Positions 20,670 through 32,399 of a DNA stretch of 64,000 nt are shown here, one piece after another. Location of the stretch: NCBI GenBank assembly GCA_021292165.1, contig JAHFWL010000189.1, positions 124,001 through 188,000 on the forward strand. The letters run 5' to 3'. A program made the position numbers and the translations under genes. The notes below the pieces were generated by a model, which made no database searches, was not told the origin of the DNA, and saw only the letters and a list, made by a program, of their open reading frames with translations. Numbering within the stretch: the stretch's first letter is position 1; each line of letters opens with the position of its first letter. The DNA comes from Shinisaurus crocodilurus (lineage: Eukaryota; Chordata; Lepidosauria; Squamata; Shinisauridae).

Positions 20670-22086
20670 GTGTTCTGTCTTCCTTGCCTGCTCTCCAAGG
20701 AACATCAGAACTCATTCACACATGCTAGCTCCTCCCTTAATGATGAGTGATTTGCACGTATGAATGAGCCATTACACTATAAATAGAACTTTGATATCAT
20801 GTTGTATATCGCCTTCAGCACAATGCTTTTGTGTAGAGTCAGTTCACCCATCCAGCTGCTCAAGATCAGTTGCTGAGTAGTCAAGCAATATAAATGTGTA
20901 TGTGAAACAGTTCTTAGCTCTTGACTTCATCCTTGCCAAGCCCATGTCCTCCTTCCAGAGATGGATTTTGGTCCCCTTTCTTGCTTGTCGTCATCTCCCC
21001 GCCACCTGTATAGGCTCAAAGCGAATCTTTTCATCAAATGCCCTGCTTTATAGGAATTATGAGAGATGAGTAGTTTCAACCCAGGACTCATCTTTAATCC
21101 CAAATTTGAAATATGGGATCCAATTTTTTTAAATGTATATGCCCATCATTTCCTTTCTCTCCATGTGTTTTTCTAGTTGTGTGGGAGAGAGATCACTAAC
21201 AGAAAATTTTTAGCACCTGTAATTTGCTACAAGTCCTAGTTTTTTCTGGATGAGAAGACATTGCAATTAACTTGTATAGAACCAGTATAGATGTGTATAG
21301 TAGACATACCCTCCCTCTAACCGTCTCTCCTTCTCCCCTACTCTATCATCTTTTCCAGTGTGGCGTAATGGTGAGAGTGCTGGACTGGGACCTGGGAGAT
21401 CCGGGTTCTAGTCCCCGCTCGGCCATGAAACTCACTGGGTGACTTTGGGCCAGTCACTGACTCTTAGCCTAACCTACCTCACAGGGATGTTGTGAGGATA
21501 AAATGGAGAGGAGGAGGAGGATTATGTAAGCCGCCTTGGGTTCCTTTCAGGAAAAAGGCGGGGTATAAATATAATAAATAAATAAATATTGAAGCAAATA
21601 TTGTGGGGCCACTAGTGCAACCCATGTGTGAATCCTGAACCATTAGTTGAAAACAATATCAATCAGCAAAGGTTTAAACTTCCTAGATAGGGAAACAGTT
21701 ATTAGGAGCTAGGAGGAAAGATCTCTGCCTGAGATTCTGAAGAGCTGCTGCTGTTACTAATAACACTGTATAAGGCACTTCTATGTGTGTATATATTCAG
21801 TGCTCTTAATTCAAGTCAGCAATGCTGTCAAGTATTTTGTATATTGAAATATGTTTGTCATTGTATCTGTGCATATGCAGTTTCATAATCGAGTCAACAT
21901 CTTTCTGTGGTCAAATACAGTAGGATGAGTGTTCTTTCTTTTATATTTTTAATACATGAACGTTTATGTGCATTATTAACATAAATGGCTGAATTTGTAA
22001 TACAAATTAAAATGTAAAAGAAAGATAAATTGGTTGTTCTTTTCCCTCTTCCCTCAAAGCCTGTCTCCAACAACCCGTTTAATAAA
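20670..22086 (+). other. TNFRSF1A 3' UTR and flank
   Basis: No gene seen. It probably contains the TNFRSF1A 3' UTR. An AATAAA at 22081-22086 is a candidate polyadenylation signal; earlier AATAAA copies occur only in the A-rich tail of the SINE at 21355-21588, which would lie within the UTR. Transcript data would be needed to choose. Confidence 0.3.
21355..21588 (+). mobile_element. tRNA-derived SINE, copy in TNFRSF1A 3' flank
   Basis: Near full-length: ccagtgtggcgtaatggtga, B box ggttctagtcc, and the gtaagccgccttggg tail. Probably within the 3' UTR. Confidence 0.9.
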
Positions 22087-22406
22087 ATTAAACTGGTAAC
22101 TCAAAAGAACCTGAATGAAGCCCCCTCTCTGCAATAATTTAACTTGATTCTTCTTCTTACGTAGAGACTAATCCTGTTGAATTGGGCAGGTTAAAAGGCG
22201 GGGAGAAAAAATAGAAATATTGGTAGATAGGGTGAAGACCCTGGGGTGACTTGCCTGTTTACTTGACTGTCTGATTCCAATTCAGGCCTATTTTTCTGGA
22301 ATTTTCTATGATCCTTCAGCTTCCTCATCTGATCTTATCAACTATTTATCTTTGGATTCCCCTGACTGGCCTGCAATGAGCCCAAATGAAATGAAAAATC
22401 TTAGTA

Positions 22407-23739
22407 CACCGTGGCATTATTTATTGTACAGAAATACAGCCAAAATGGAGAAGCCATGTGGGAAAAACTAAGTACACCTTATGATTCAATAGCTGGTAGA
22501 ACCACCTTTAGCAACAATAACTTGAAGTAATTGTTTTCGGTATGACGTGATCAGTCTCTCACATCGTTGTGGAGGAATTTCAGCCCACTCTTCTTTACAG
22601 CATTGCTTCAGTTCATTGCGGTTTACGGGCATTTGTTTATGCACAGCTCTCTTAAGGTCCCGCCACAGCATTTCAATCGGGTTGAGGTCTGGACTTTGAC
22701 TGGGCCATTGCAACACCTTGATTCTTTTCTTTGTCAGCCATTCTGTTGTAGATTTGCTGGTGTGCTTGGGATCATTGTCCTGTTGCATGACCCAATTTCG
22801 GCCAAGTTTTAGCTGCCGGACAGTGGCCTCACATTCGACTCTAGAATACCTTGGTATACAGAGGAGGCCATTGTCGACTCAATGACTGCAAGGTGCCCAG
22901 GTCCTCTGGCTGCAAAACAAGCCCAGATCATCACCCCTTCACCACCGTGCTTGACAGTTGGTCAGAGATGTTTGTGCTGATATGCTGTGTTTGGTTTTCG
23001 CCAAACATGGCGCTGTGCATTATGGCCAAACAACTGGTCTTGTCCATCCAAAGGACACTGTTCCAGAAGGCTGGCTTGTGATTTATTCAGATGCAACTTT
23101 GCAAACCCAAGCTGTGCTGCCATGTTCTTTTTAGAGAGAAGAGGCTTTCTCCTGGCAACCCTTCCATACAAACCATACTTGTTCAGTCTTTTTCTAATTG
23201 TACTGTCATGAACTTTAACACTGCACCTGCTGACTGCAGCCTGTAGCACCTGAGATGTAACACTTGGATGTTTTGCAATTTCTCTGAGCATTGCACGGTC
23301 TGCCCTTGGGGTGAATTATTTTGTTGGGATGTCCATTCCTGGGAAGATTGGCAACTGTCTTGAATGTTTTCCACTTGTGAATAATCTTCCTCACTGTAGA
23401 ACGATGGACTTTAAATTGTTTGGAAATGGCCTTATAACCCTTCCCGGATTGATGGGCAGCAACAATTGCTTCCCTAAGATCATTGCTGATGTCTTCTCTC
23501 CTTGGCATTCTGGTAAAACACACCTGACTGCTGGAGACCAGCAAACTCCTGACACTTCAGCTTTTATAGAGCTGGTCACACTTGCTGATGATCAGTTCAT
23601 CAAGGGCATTTGCTTAGCAGCACCTGGTTGCTCCTTAGCCTCTTCATACCTATGGCAGCAATAAGGGTGTACTTACTTTTTCCCACATGGCTTCTCCATT
23701 TTGGCTGTATTTCTGTACAATAAATAATGCCACGCCATG
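22407..23739 (-). mobile_element. Tc1/mariner transposon, inactive
   Basis: Terminal inverted repeats of about 75 bp (gtggcattatttattgtaca onward; complement at 23668-23739) flanked by TA. On the - strand the transposase is split over three frames: an N-terminal helix-turn-helix part (MPRREDISNDLREAIVAAHQ at 23506), a middle part (GFAKLHLNKSQASLLEQCPL) and a C-terminal DD34E part (DNDPKHTSK, then [20 protein letters not shown]). Frame breaks make it a pseudogene. The left end is 2 bp shorter than the right. Confidence 0.88.
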
Positions 23740-23909
23740 TACTCTGTCATGTGTTGTTGTTCATCTGAGGTTGTCTTTACCTAATTTTGAGACCTGCTAC
23801 AGGCCCGATGATTCTTCTTCTGTCCTGATACATGGAACTCGAGAAGGGTGTACTTTCTTCTTTTTCACATGACTATATCTATCCATCCATCTACAAACAC
23901 AGACATATA

Positions 23910-24156
23910 CAGTAATACCTTGGATTGCAAGTAACTTGGTTTGAGAGCGTTTTGCAAGACAAGCAAATTTTTAAATATTTAATTTTTTTTTACTTGATAT
24001 ACAAGCAACGTCTTGCAATACAAGTACTGTAGTACGGGTTAAATTAAAAATCTCTGTACAAATTTTTTTTGGGGGGATTTCGTTTTGATATAAGAGTGTT
24101 TTGGATTACAAGCACGTTTCCGGAACGAATTATGCTCTCAATCCAAGGCATGACTG
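23910..24156. mobile_element. pogo/Tigger-like MITE
   Basis: cagtaataccttggattgca at the left and tccaaggcatgactg at the right, flanked by TA. The same family is at 62906-63165 and, larger, at 38564-39709. Confidence 0.8.
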
Positions 24157-24504
24157 TACCTCACAAATACAGGGCTGCCAATATTTCCGCTGGCAGGGAT
24201 TGTGCTTTTAACAGCTGTCCAAGAGGCAGAAATTTACCATAGGATGCTTTTTTCAACGGAGATGAAACAACTGGAAGGCATCCATGATTAAATTATCCTT
24301 ATTAAGTGGCTGTTAAAGGCACATGAGCCTTGTCAGGTAAAAAAAGCTGGTAGATCTATTTATGAAGTAGCATTTTTTTAAAATAAAAAAAATTGCAATC
24401 CTATGAACACCTGTCTGAATGAAACTGTAAATATCTTGACATCTTGGTTCTATAAACATGTAAAATGTTTAATGAATTAAAAACAAAGTCATTAATAACT
24501 TTGA

Positions 24505-24692
24505 TACTAATCCAGCATCAGAGGCAGTATGCCTATGTACAGCAATTGCCAGGGAACATGGGTGGGAGGTTGCTGTTGCATCCATATCCTGCTTGTGGGA
24601 TCCAGTGGGCAGATGGTTGGCCACTGTGTGAACAGAATGCTGGACTAGATGAACCCTTGGTCTGATCCAGCATGGCTTTTCTTATGTTCTTA
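24505..24692 (+). mobile_element. CR1/L3-type 3' end
   Basis: Contains gaacagaatgctggactag and ttggtctgatccagcatggc, ending cttatgttctt, the standard 3' UTR end also seen at 9440 and (antisense) 45370. Confidence 0.75.
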
Positions 24693-25276
24693 ATAGAAGT
24701 ATAGCTTCCAAATCGCGGGAAGTGATAATTCCCCTTTACTCGGCACTGGTCAGGCCTCATCTTGAGTACTGTGTCCAGTTCTGGGCACCACACTTTAAGA
24801 AGGATGTAGACAAACTGGAGAGGGTTCAGAGGAGGACAACAAGGATGATAAAGGGACTGGAAACAAGGCCCTATGAGGAGAGACTGAAAGAACTGGGCAT
24901 GTTTAGCCTTCAGAAGAGGAGACTGAGGGGAGATATGATCACACTCTTCCAGTACTTGAAGGGTTGCCACACAGAGGAGGGCCAGGATCTCTTCTCAATC
25001 ATCCCAGTTTGCAGGACACGGAATAATGGGCTCAAGTTACAGGAACCTAGATTTCACCTGAACATCAGGAAAAATTTCCTGACTGTCAGAGCAATTAGAC
25101 AATGGAACCAATTACCAAGGGAGGTGGTGGGCTCTCCCAATCTGGAGGCATTCAAGGTGCAACTGGACAGCCATCTGTCAGGGATGCTTTGACCTGGATT
25201 CCTGCATTGGGCAGGGGGTTGGACTCGATGGCCTTGTAGGCCCCTTACAACTCTACTTTTCTATGATTCTATGAAT
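24693..25276 (+). mobile_element. CR1 LINE 3' end
   Basis: The open frame 24722-25192 (156 codons, uninterrupted to a stop) carries [40 protein letters not shown] and RKNFLTVRAIRQWNQLPREV, the CR1 RT C terminus. The 3' UTR ends ttctatgattctatga, the CR1 octamer tail. Strongly 5'-truncated. Confidence 0.9.
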
Positions 25277-25797
25277 AACAAAAGAAGCTCCAGTGGAAAT
25301 AAAGTGCTTTCAACTATTGATGGCAGTATTTAGCCAATCTAAAAATACTGAAATCCGGCATTCTGGAAGAAAGTTACAAATTGTGTAAAAGTTTTTTTCC
25401 ATTTGAAATGAGATAAAATATATCCTCATTAGAGTAGAGCTGCAATCTTATGCAACCTGAATAAAGAGGGAATTATGCATATATACGTAATTGCTGGGTC
25501 TGGTGGATACTTGCTCTGGTCTCTCTTCCTCCAGAGGCTATTTTTAATCACCATGTTGCATGCTCCTCTAGTGATTCTAATCTACATTATAATACAAGAT
25601 GGAAAAAACCTTTATTAATATGTGTGTGTGTATGTCTCCATATGACTTCATGCTATCATGTCAAAGTTAACTACATCAGACAAACAAACAAAGCCGCAAT
25701 AGCCGTTGTTCAGAACTACAGATCATTTATTGACACAATAGAGCCCATATCCCTACAAACATGGCATCTGTATTTTGTTTACAGATTTTTGTTTACT

Positions 25798-28700
25798 CCC
25801 CTCGCCGGATCGTCACCTTGAAGTGGTGAGTGGGCTTGCGTGTTCCGATGAATCCTGTGAGCAATGCCGTCGGGAGCTATGTACTCCCAGTAGGGTCACC
25901 CATGGCGGTAAGGTCCGGGGAGAGGAACCAGACAAAGAACGATCCAAAACATAAAGTCCTCAACGGCAGAACAGGCGGAAGATAATTAAACCTAAATTAC
26001 AACGGCTGTGAAGGCGGATGAAGGCTGCAGCAGAGAATGGTTTTCCAATCGTCAGGGTAACCGTGCCATTGGATCTCTGCCGTACTCTGTCAAGTTTGTG
26101 TGGTGATTCGTTGTGCACCGATCTCCCCACATAAAACAGTTTCACGCACAGGCGTCTTCCAACCCAACCCATCCAACCCAACCCAACCCAACCCAAACAA
26201 ACAAAAAAAAAAAAAGTCCCATGGCGACTGGCGAATGGCAACGGGGGCAGGACTGTGAATCTGGAAGCCCCTAGTCATGGACCAGCACATGGGCGGTGGA
26301 TGCAGACTCAGTCGCCCTGTTCAAGGAACGAGGTAGTCGAGCAGCTCGGCAGCTGTATCCATGACTGAGCAGCCCTATTTAGGATCCACTCTGCTCACCC
26401 CGTATGGGGAGGGGGCTAGAAAAGGTGCCCTAAACATAGTCTACCTCTTTCTCCCCTGACTGGATTACCGCGTCCAGTGGGGTCACCATTTTAGCGGTCG
26501 AAAAAGACATTTGAACTTTGGAACATGGAATATACGGACATTGCTGGATAACATAGATAGTGAACGCCCTGAGCGTAGGACTGCTATTATTGCAAGGGAG
26601 CTGAGACGGTTTAAAATTGACATAGCAGCACTTCAAGAAACTCGAAGGGCAGGAGAGGGACAGCTGAAAGAAGAAAAAGGAGGTTATACCTTCTTCTGGA
26701 AAGGACTACCTGAGCAGGACCGACGAATACATGGTGTAGGCTTTGCCATCAAAAATGAACTAGTGAACTCTTTGTCAGAAGTTCCTACTGGCATTAACGA
26801 ACGCCTGATAACTCTTCGATTAAAGCTCGCCAATAACCAACAGGTAACTATTTTGAGCGCTTATGCACCAACATTAGATGCTGATGATGACATCAAGGAA
26901 AGTTTTTACAGCCAGTTGGACACTCTCCTGTCAGAGATACCTAAGGAGGATAAAATTATCCTCCTGGGCGATTTTAACGCAAGAGTCGGGCGTGACTTTG
27001 ATTTATGGCCAGAAACTATTGGAAAAGACGGAGTAGGTAATAGCAACCCGAACGGACTCTTACTTTTGTCTATATGTGCAGAGCATAATCTCACTATCAC
27101 AAACACGCTCTTTCGACAAAAGAATAAGTTTAAAACATCGTGGCAGCACCCACGGTCAAAGCACTGGCATCTTCTGGATTATGTAATTGTCCGTGTTAGA
27201 GATCGCCGCGATGTACTTCTTACTAGGGCCATGGTGAGTGCCGACGACTGCTGGACAGACCACCGACTAATCCGGTCCACAATGGTTATCAACATTGCTC
27301 CCCAACGTAGGCTTCAAGGAAGGAAACCAAGGCGTAAAATGAACATCCAAGTCCTTCAAGATCCTATTAAGCAAACTCGTCTTCAATCACTTCTTAAGGA
27401 ACATCTACCTACGGAACCTCCTGACAACATTGAGGACCATTGGTCTAAGCTGAAAACCTCCATTACTGCAGCTTGTGAACAAACTATTGGATATGAAACT
27501 AAGAAACATCAGGATTGGTTTGATGAAAATGACAATGAGATTAAATATATAATTGACCAAAAAAGGAAAGCCTTCCAAATATGGCAAAATGATATTAACT
27601 GCGCTGCCAAGAAAAAAACCTACGCTAGCGCAAAGGCTGAGGTCCAAAGAAGAACAAGAGAACTTAAGAACGCTTGGTGGAAAAAGAAAGCTGAAGAAAT
27701 TCAACAACTTGCAGAATCTCATGATGCACGGGGCTTTTTTAAGGCCACAAGGGCCATTTATGGACCAAAAACCTATGGTACAAACCCTTTACAATCAAAA
27801 GATGGCACCAAACTCTTAAAAGACAAAGAGTCTATTGCACTGCGTTGGAAAGAGCATTATTATGACCTTTTAAATCGTAAATCTAAGGTGGATAATGAGA
27901 TTTTTTCGCAAATCCCGCAAAAACAAATTAAAGAGGAACTTGCAATACTCCCCACTTTGGATGAAGTAAAAAAAGCCATTAATCAAATGAAGAACAACAA
28001 AGCTAGTGGACCAGATGGGATTCCTGCTGAAATCTTTAAAGAAGGGGGCCCCGAACTTGTACAACATCTTCATAAACTCATCGAAAAAATCTGGATAAGA
28101 GAAGAGATCCCAGAAGACTTCAGGGATGCCATAATTATCACCCTCTTTAAGAAGGGTGATAGAACAGACTGTGGAAACTATCGGGGCATTTCTCTCTTAG
28201 CAACCGCAGGTAAAATATTTGCTAGGATTCTCGCAAACCGTCTTCTATCTATTTCAGAAGAGATCCTCCCTGAAACTCAATATGGTTTCCGCCCCTCTAG
28301 AGGGACAGTAGACATGATTTTTACTGCACGTCAGCTCCAAGAAAAATGCCGGGAGCAAAATCAACCCCTTTATATGGCATTTATCGATCTGGCTAAGGCC
28401 TTTGATACTGTAGACCGTACAGCTCTCTGGACTATCCTTATGAAAATTGGATGCCCCAATAAATTTGTGAATATCTTGCGACTTCTCCATGACAACATGA
28501 CGGCAACGGTTTTGGACAACAACGGCTCTCATGGTGCTCCATTTAAAGTGGGATCAGGTGTTAAACAGGGATGTGTTATCGCCCCAACATTATTTGCCAT
28601 TTTCATCGCCATGGTTTTACATCTTGTCAAGGGGAAACTTCCCACCGGTGTGGGAATTATATATCGAACAGATGGAAAGCTTTTTAATCTCAGCAGGCTG

Positions 28701-29777
28701 AAAGCAAAAAGTAAGGTAATTACAACCTCCGTTGTGGAACTTCAGTATGCTGATGATAATGTGGTCTCCGCACATTCAGAGGACGATCTCCAAACTATCC
28801 TAAATGCTTTTGCAGAAGCATACGAAAAACTTGGTCTCTCACTTAACATCAAAAAAACCAAAGTGCTTCATCAGCAAGTGCAAGCCAACCCTTTGGTGAT
28901 GCCATCTATCCAGCTTGGCGGGACAATACTGGAAAATGTCGATCATTTTCTCTATCTTGGCAGCTATCTTTCTGTTACAGCTAACATCGACAGTGAAATC
29001 CAGCATCGTCTGAGCTCCGCAAGTGCCGCATTTTCTCGAATGAAACATAGAGTGTTCGAGGATCGGGATATTTGTAAGAAGACCAAAACACTGGTTTATG
29101 AAGCCATTGTATTACCAACTTTATTGTATGCCTGCGAAACATGGACTATCTATAAACGTCACTTCCACCTCCTTGAAAGATTTCATCAACGTTGCCTCCG
29201 GAAAATCCTGCAAATTACTTGGGAAGATAGGCGAACAAATGTCAGTGTACTGGAAGAAGCAAAGACTACTAGCATTGAAAAAATGATCCTTCAACGCCAA
29301 ATTCAGTGGACCGGTCATGTTGTTCGAATGCCTGACTGCCGCCTCCCAAAGCAGTTACTTTACTCCCAACTCAAGGATGGAAAGCGGAATATCGGTGGTC
29401 AATATAAGAGGTTTAAAGATGTTCATAAGGCTAATCTAAAAAAATGCAATATAAACATCGAAAACTGGGAAGCTCTGGCCCATGAACGATCTAAATGGAG
29501 GTTGGCCTTTCACAAAGGTTCCATGGACTTTGAAGAAGCCCGAGTGCAAGGTGAAAGGGAGAAACGTGCTAAGCGAAAAGCACGTCAAATGAATCCTTTA
29601 CAGGACCATCTTCTATCTGGTAACCTGTGTCCTCACTGTGGGAAGCTGTGTGGATCTAGAATTGGCCTCCACAGTCACTTACGGACCCATCGCTAGAGTC
29701 TACACAATCTTCTTTAGAATTTCCTCCTTTTATCCCGGAAGACAATCTTACTCGGTCACGAGTGATCGCCTGATGAT
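25798..29777 (+). mobile_element. Near-intact APE-type LINE (full length, TSD)
   Basis: About 3.98 kb. It starts cccctcgccggatcgtcacc, has a 0.7-kb 5' UTR, one long ORF, a short 3' UTR and a (TGA)3 tail. The flanks are near-identical: gatttttgtttact (25784-25797) and gattttgtttact (29778-29790), read as the target duplication. The 3' half of a second copy enters from the right edge on the - strand (63556-64000). The short 3' UTR and TGA tail recall RTE-type elements, but the clade is not certain. It lies between TNFRSF1A and POLQ. Confidence 0.9.
26511..29696 (+). CDS. LINE endonuclease-reverse transcriptase ORF
   Basis: A continuous 1061-codon frame. Order: an apurinic-type endonuclease at residues 3-255 (FGTWNIRTLLD, QETR at 42-45, LLGDFNARVG around 153-158, DCWTDHRLI around 247-253); a linker; reverse transcriptase from about 500 (NNKASGPDGIPAEIF, ETQYGFRPSRGT, FIDLAKAFDTVDR, SGVKQGCVIAPTLF, YADD at 746-749); and a C-terminal CPHCGKLC...HSHLRTH finger. 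All catalytic residues that can be checked are present. The coordinate given begins at a TTG: the frame is open upstream only to a TGA at 26457, with no ATG, and the first in-frame ATG is at 27231, inside the endonuclease. Whether it is translated is unknown. Confidence 0.92.
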   Translation: MNFGTWNIRTLLDNIDSERPERRTAIIARELRRFKIDIAALQETRRAGEGQLKEEKGGYTFFWKGLPEQDRRIHGVGFAIKNELVNSLSEVPTGINERLITLRLKLANNQQVTILSAYAPTLDADDDIKESFYSQLDTLLSEIPKEDKIILLGDFNARVGRDFDLWPETIGKDGVGNSNPNGLLLLSICAEHNLTITNTLFRQKNKFKTSWQHPRSKHWHLLDYVIVRVRDRRDVLLTRAMVSADDCWTDHRLIRSTMVINIAPQRRLQGRKPRRKMNIQVLQDPIKQTRLQSLLKEHLPTEPPDNIEDHWSKLKTSITAACEQTIGYETKKHQDWFDENDNEIKYIIDQKRKAFQIWQNDINCAAKKKTYASAKAEVQRRTRELKNAWWKKKAEEIQQLAESHDARGFFKATRAIYGPKTYGTNPLQSKDGTKLLKDKESIALRWKEHYYDLLNRKSKVDNEIFSQIPQKQIKEELAILPTLDEVKKAINQMKNNKASGPDGIPAEIFKEGGPELVQHLHKLIEKIWIREEIPEDFRDAIIITLFKKGDRTDCGNYRGISLLATAGKIFARILANRLLSISEEILPETQYGFRPSRGTVDMIFTARQLQEKCREQNQPLYMAFIDLAKAFDTVDRTALWTILMKIGCPNKFVNILRLLHDNMTATVLDNNGSHGAPFKVGSGVKQGCVIAPTLFAIFIAMVLHLVKGKLPTGVGIIYRTDGKLFNLSRLKAKSKVITTSVVELQYADDNVVSAHSEDDLQTILNAFAEAYEKLGLSLNIKKTKVLHQQVQANPLVMPSIQLGGTILENVDHFLYLGSYLSVTANIDSEIQHRLSSASAAFSRMKHRVFEDRDICKKTKTLVYEAIVLPTLLYACETWTIYKRHFHLLERFHQRCLRKILQITWEDRRTNVSVLEEAKTTSIEKMILQRQIQWTGHVVRMPDCRLPKQLLYSQLKDGKRNIGGQYKRFKDVHKANLKKCNINIENWEALAHERSKWRLAFHKGSMDFEEARVQGEREKRAKRKARQMNPLQDHLLSGNLCPHCGKLCGSRIGLHSHLRTHR

Positions 29778-29790
29778 GATTTTGTTTACT

Positions 29791-30480
29791 GTAATAATAT
29801 TTGTATATATAGTTGTTGGCAATAGCTTCCACTTTTATATAGATAAATGAATAAAATTATAATACAGTGTATATAACAGTTCCAACTATCAGTTCCCTGG
29901 GACTGCAGACTCTGTCCTCACCCATCAAGCAGAGAACCAAGGGTCACTGGGCACCCCCTGCCTCCCAGGACAAACATCATGGCAATCAGGAGACTAGTCC
30001 CAGCCCCATACATCTGCCAGAGAATCCACAGCAGTGGGGAGCTTTCTTCACCTTTTCTTGCCAGAACTGGTGCCTGGGTTCTGCTTTTTTCCCCCTCCTC
30101 CCTCCCAATCCCTTTTCCTTTTGTGCTGTGTCTTTTGGATTGTGAGCCTGAGGCCAGGGGCGATCTTATAATTATGTAAGCCACTCTGGGAGCATTTTTG
30201 GCTGAAGGGCAAGGTAAATACTGTATGCAATCAGTCAACAAAATCCCTGCTTGTGCTATGCTATACTAACTACCATCCTGCTTAAGAGCAAGGGTTGTGT
30301 TAGTCTTTAATTTGTTTAAAACAACAACAGCAGCAGCAGCAGCAGCAGCACACCAAGAAATCTGACTGTAAGGCGCTACATTACGCTGCGCTTTGTGTTC
30401 TAGACGCGGACTAGGTACGCTGAGACAAAAAAGGGCACTTCTAAATGTTTAATTTAAAAAAAAAAAATACCCACGTGCAA
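29791..30480. other. Intergenic sequence upstream of POLQ
   Basis: No gene recognised. It holds a weak L2/SINE-like piece (attatgtaagccactctggg at about 30170) and a (CAG)n run at about 30327-30350. Confidence 0.5.
30327..30350. repeat. (CAG)n microsatellite
   Basis: About eight CAG units upstream of the CpG island. Confidence 0.85.
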
Positions 30481-30626
30481 CAGGGCCGTCGTTCATAAGA
30501 GCAGTACCTCGTGCCGTCTCTTCCCGTGGCCTGGCGTGGAGGAGCGGGGCGCCCGATCCGAGGCGTCTCCCCTCAGCTGACTCCTTTTCAGGGGGCGCAA
30601 ACGCCCCCCCCCCAGGAGCACTTGCC

Positions 30627-30756
30627 GCGTTCCCCGCCCTCGCGTCAGACGCTTTTTGGCCTACAACTCCCAGCATGCCCCAGCCAGCTACGCTGGCTGG
30701 GGCATGCTGGGAGTTGTAGGCCAAAAGCGTCTGAGGGACGCGAGGGCGGGGAACGC
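30627..30756. repeat. 130-bp palindrome in POLQ promoter
   Basis: The core (30653-30726) is the same cctacaactcccagcatgcc palindrome as the hAT MITE at 12549-12682. Unlike that copy, the arms continue into GC-rich sequence (gcgttccccgccctcgcgtc at the left, complement at 30737-30756) with only a 4-nt and a 1-nt indel. It ends 89 bp before the POLQ start codon. Confidence 0.9.
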
Positions 30757-30844
30757 CGCGCGGCGGGAAGTGAGGAAGCGGGCGCGGCCGCGCCGTTTCC
30801 TGCCGGTTTGAATGCCCGCGCGGGAGGGAGCGAGCGAGGGAGCC

Positions 30845-30971
30845 ATGGCGGCGGCGGGGGCGAGGTGGCGGGAGGAGCCGTGGCCGCGGCCGCCCCCCGC
30901 TTTCCCCCGCCGCGGTGGGGAGCCGAGGCCCCCGGCGCTGAGCCCCCCTCCCGGCCTGGGCTCCCCTGCAG
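30845..30971 (+). CDS. POLQ: POLQ exon 1
   Basis: Starts at ATG 30845 in a good Kozak setting (gagccATGg); an in-frame ATG at 30812 has a weak context and would add 11 residues. It encodes 42 codons of low-complexity Arg/Pro-rich sequence ending in ALSPPPGLGSPA, whose SPPPGLG matches the human POLQ N terminus. Donor gtgcgc at 30972, phase 1. The long open frame that continues to 31519 is intron sequence in a GC-rich island. Confidence 0.75.
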
Positions 30972-31509
30972 GTGCGCCGCTGGGCTCTGACGGCGGGCGG
31001 GCGGGCGGGGCCTCTCGTGTCGGGCCGCGGGGGGGCTCCTCGGTGCTTGTTTTAGCGGCCCCCCCCCCACCAAAAAGAAGTCTCGCCGGCCCGAAGCAGC
31101 AGGCGGCGGGGGGACGACGACGACGACGAGGGGGCGACCGTGGCCCCGAGGGGGTGCACGAGCAACCCCCCTCCGTGCCGCCGCGAGCTGAGCCGTGCTC
31201 TGCCGGGCCTCCTCCGGAGGAGACCTGGCAGGACGTGGCTTGCCCGGCGCCCTGGGAGGCGCGTTCTGCTGCCGGCCCGCTTCTGGAGGAGGCCCGGCCC
31301 GGCCGGAGGCAGCTCATCACCCTCCGCCGCCCCGCGTGCCGCTCCTTCTTGGACACTCCGGGCGGCTGCCGTCGCCGCTCCGCCGGAGCCGCCTTGGCCT
31401 TCTGGGCCGCCCTGGCCTGGCCTGGCCGGGCCGAGCAGCTCTGCGGCGGTTGTGGCTACCGCCGGGCTTGCTGTGCCGTTCAGGTTCTGATGAGGCGGCA
31501 AGCCCGGGG

Positions 31510-32032
<523 letters not shown>

Positions 32033-32399
32033 TAGCTAGTAGATGATGTCTTCCACCCAGTCTTGAAATCTCACTTGATATAGTATTTGCCTGTCTGCCT
32101 GTGCTGAGTTAAGAAATGCTTTCCATTCGGACAAGGGGTTGAATCCAACACTCTCACCATGGGACTTGCCCTCCCCCTCTTCCTCCTTGCAGCCCCCCAC
32201 ACATGCCCCAAATCTGCTCCAGAGGGGTGTGCGGGAGGCTGCAGGTGGGAAGGGGAAATCCATTCCACCAGCGGTTCCCCTCCACTGTTGGAACAACACC
32301 ATTGGATGCAACCCAAGGAGACTAACTTCTGAATTCGAAAAAGTACATCTCTTAACAAAGGGTTGACAGTTCATGGCCTGCATGCAGCCTTCTTCTTCG

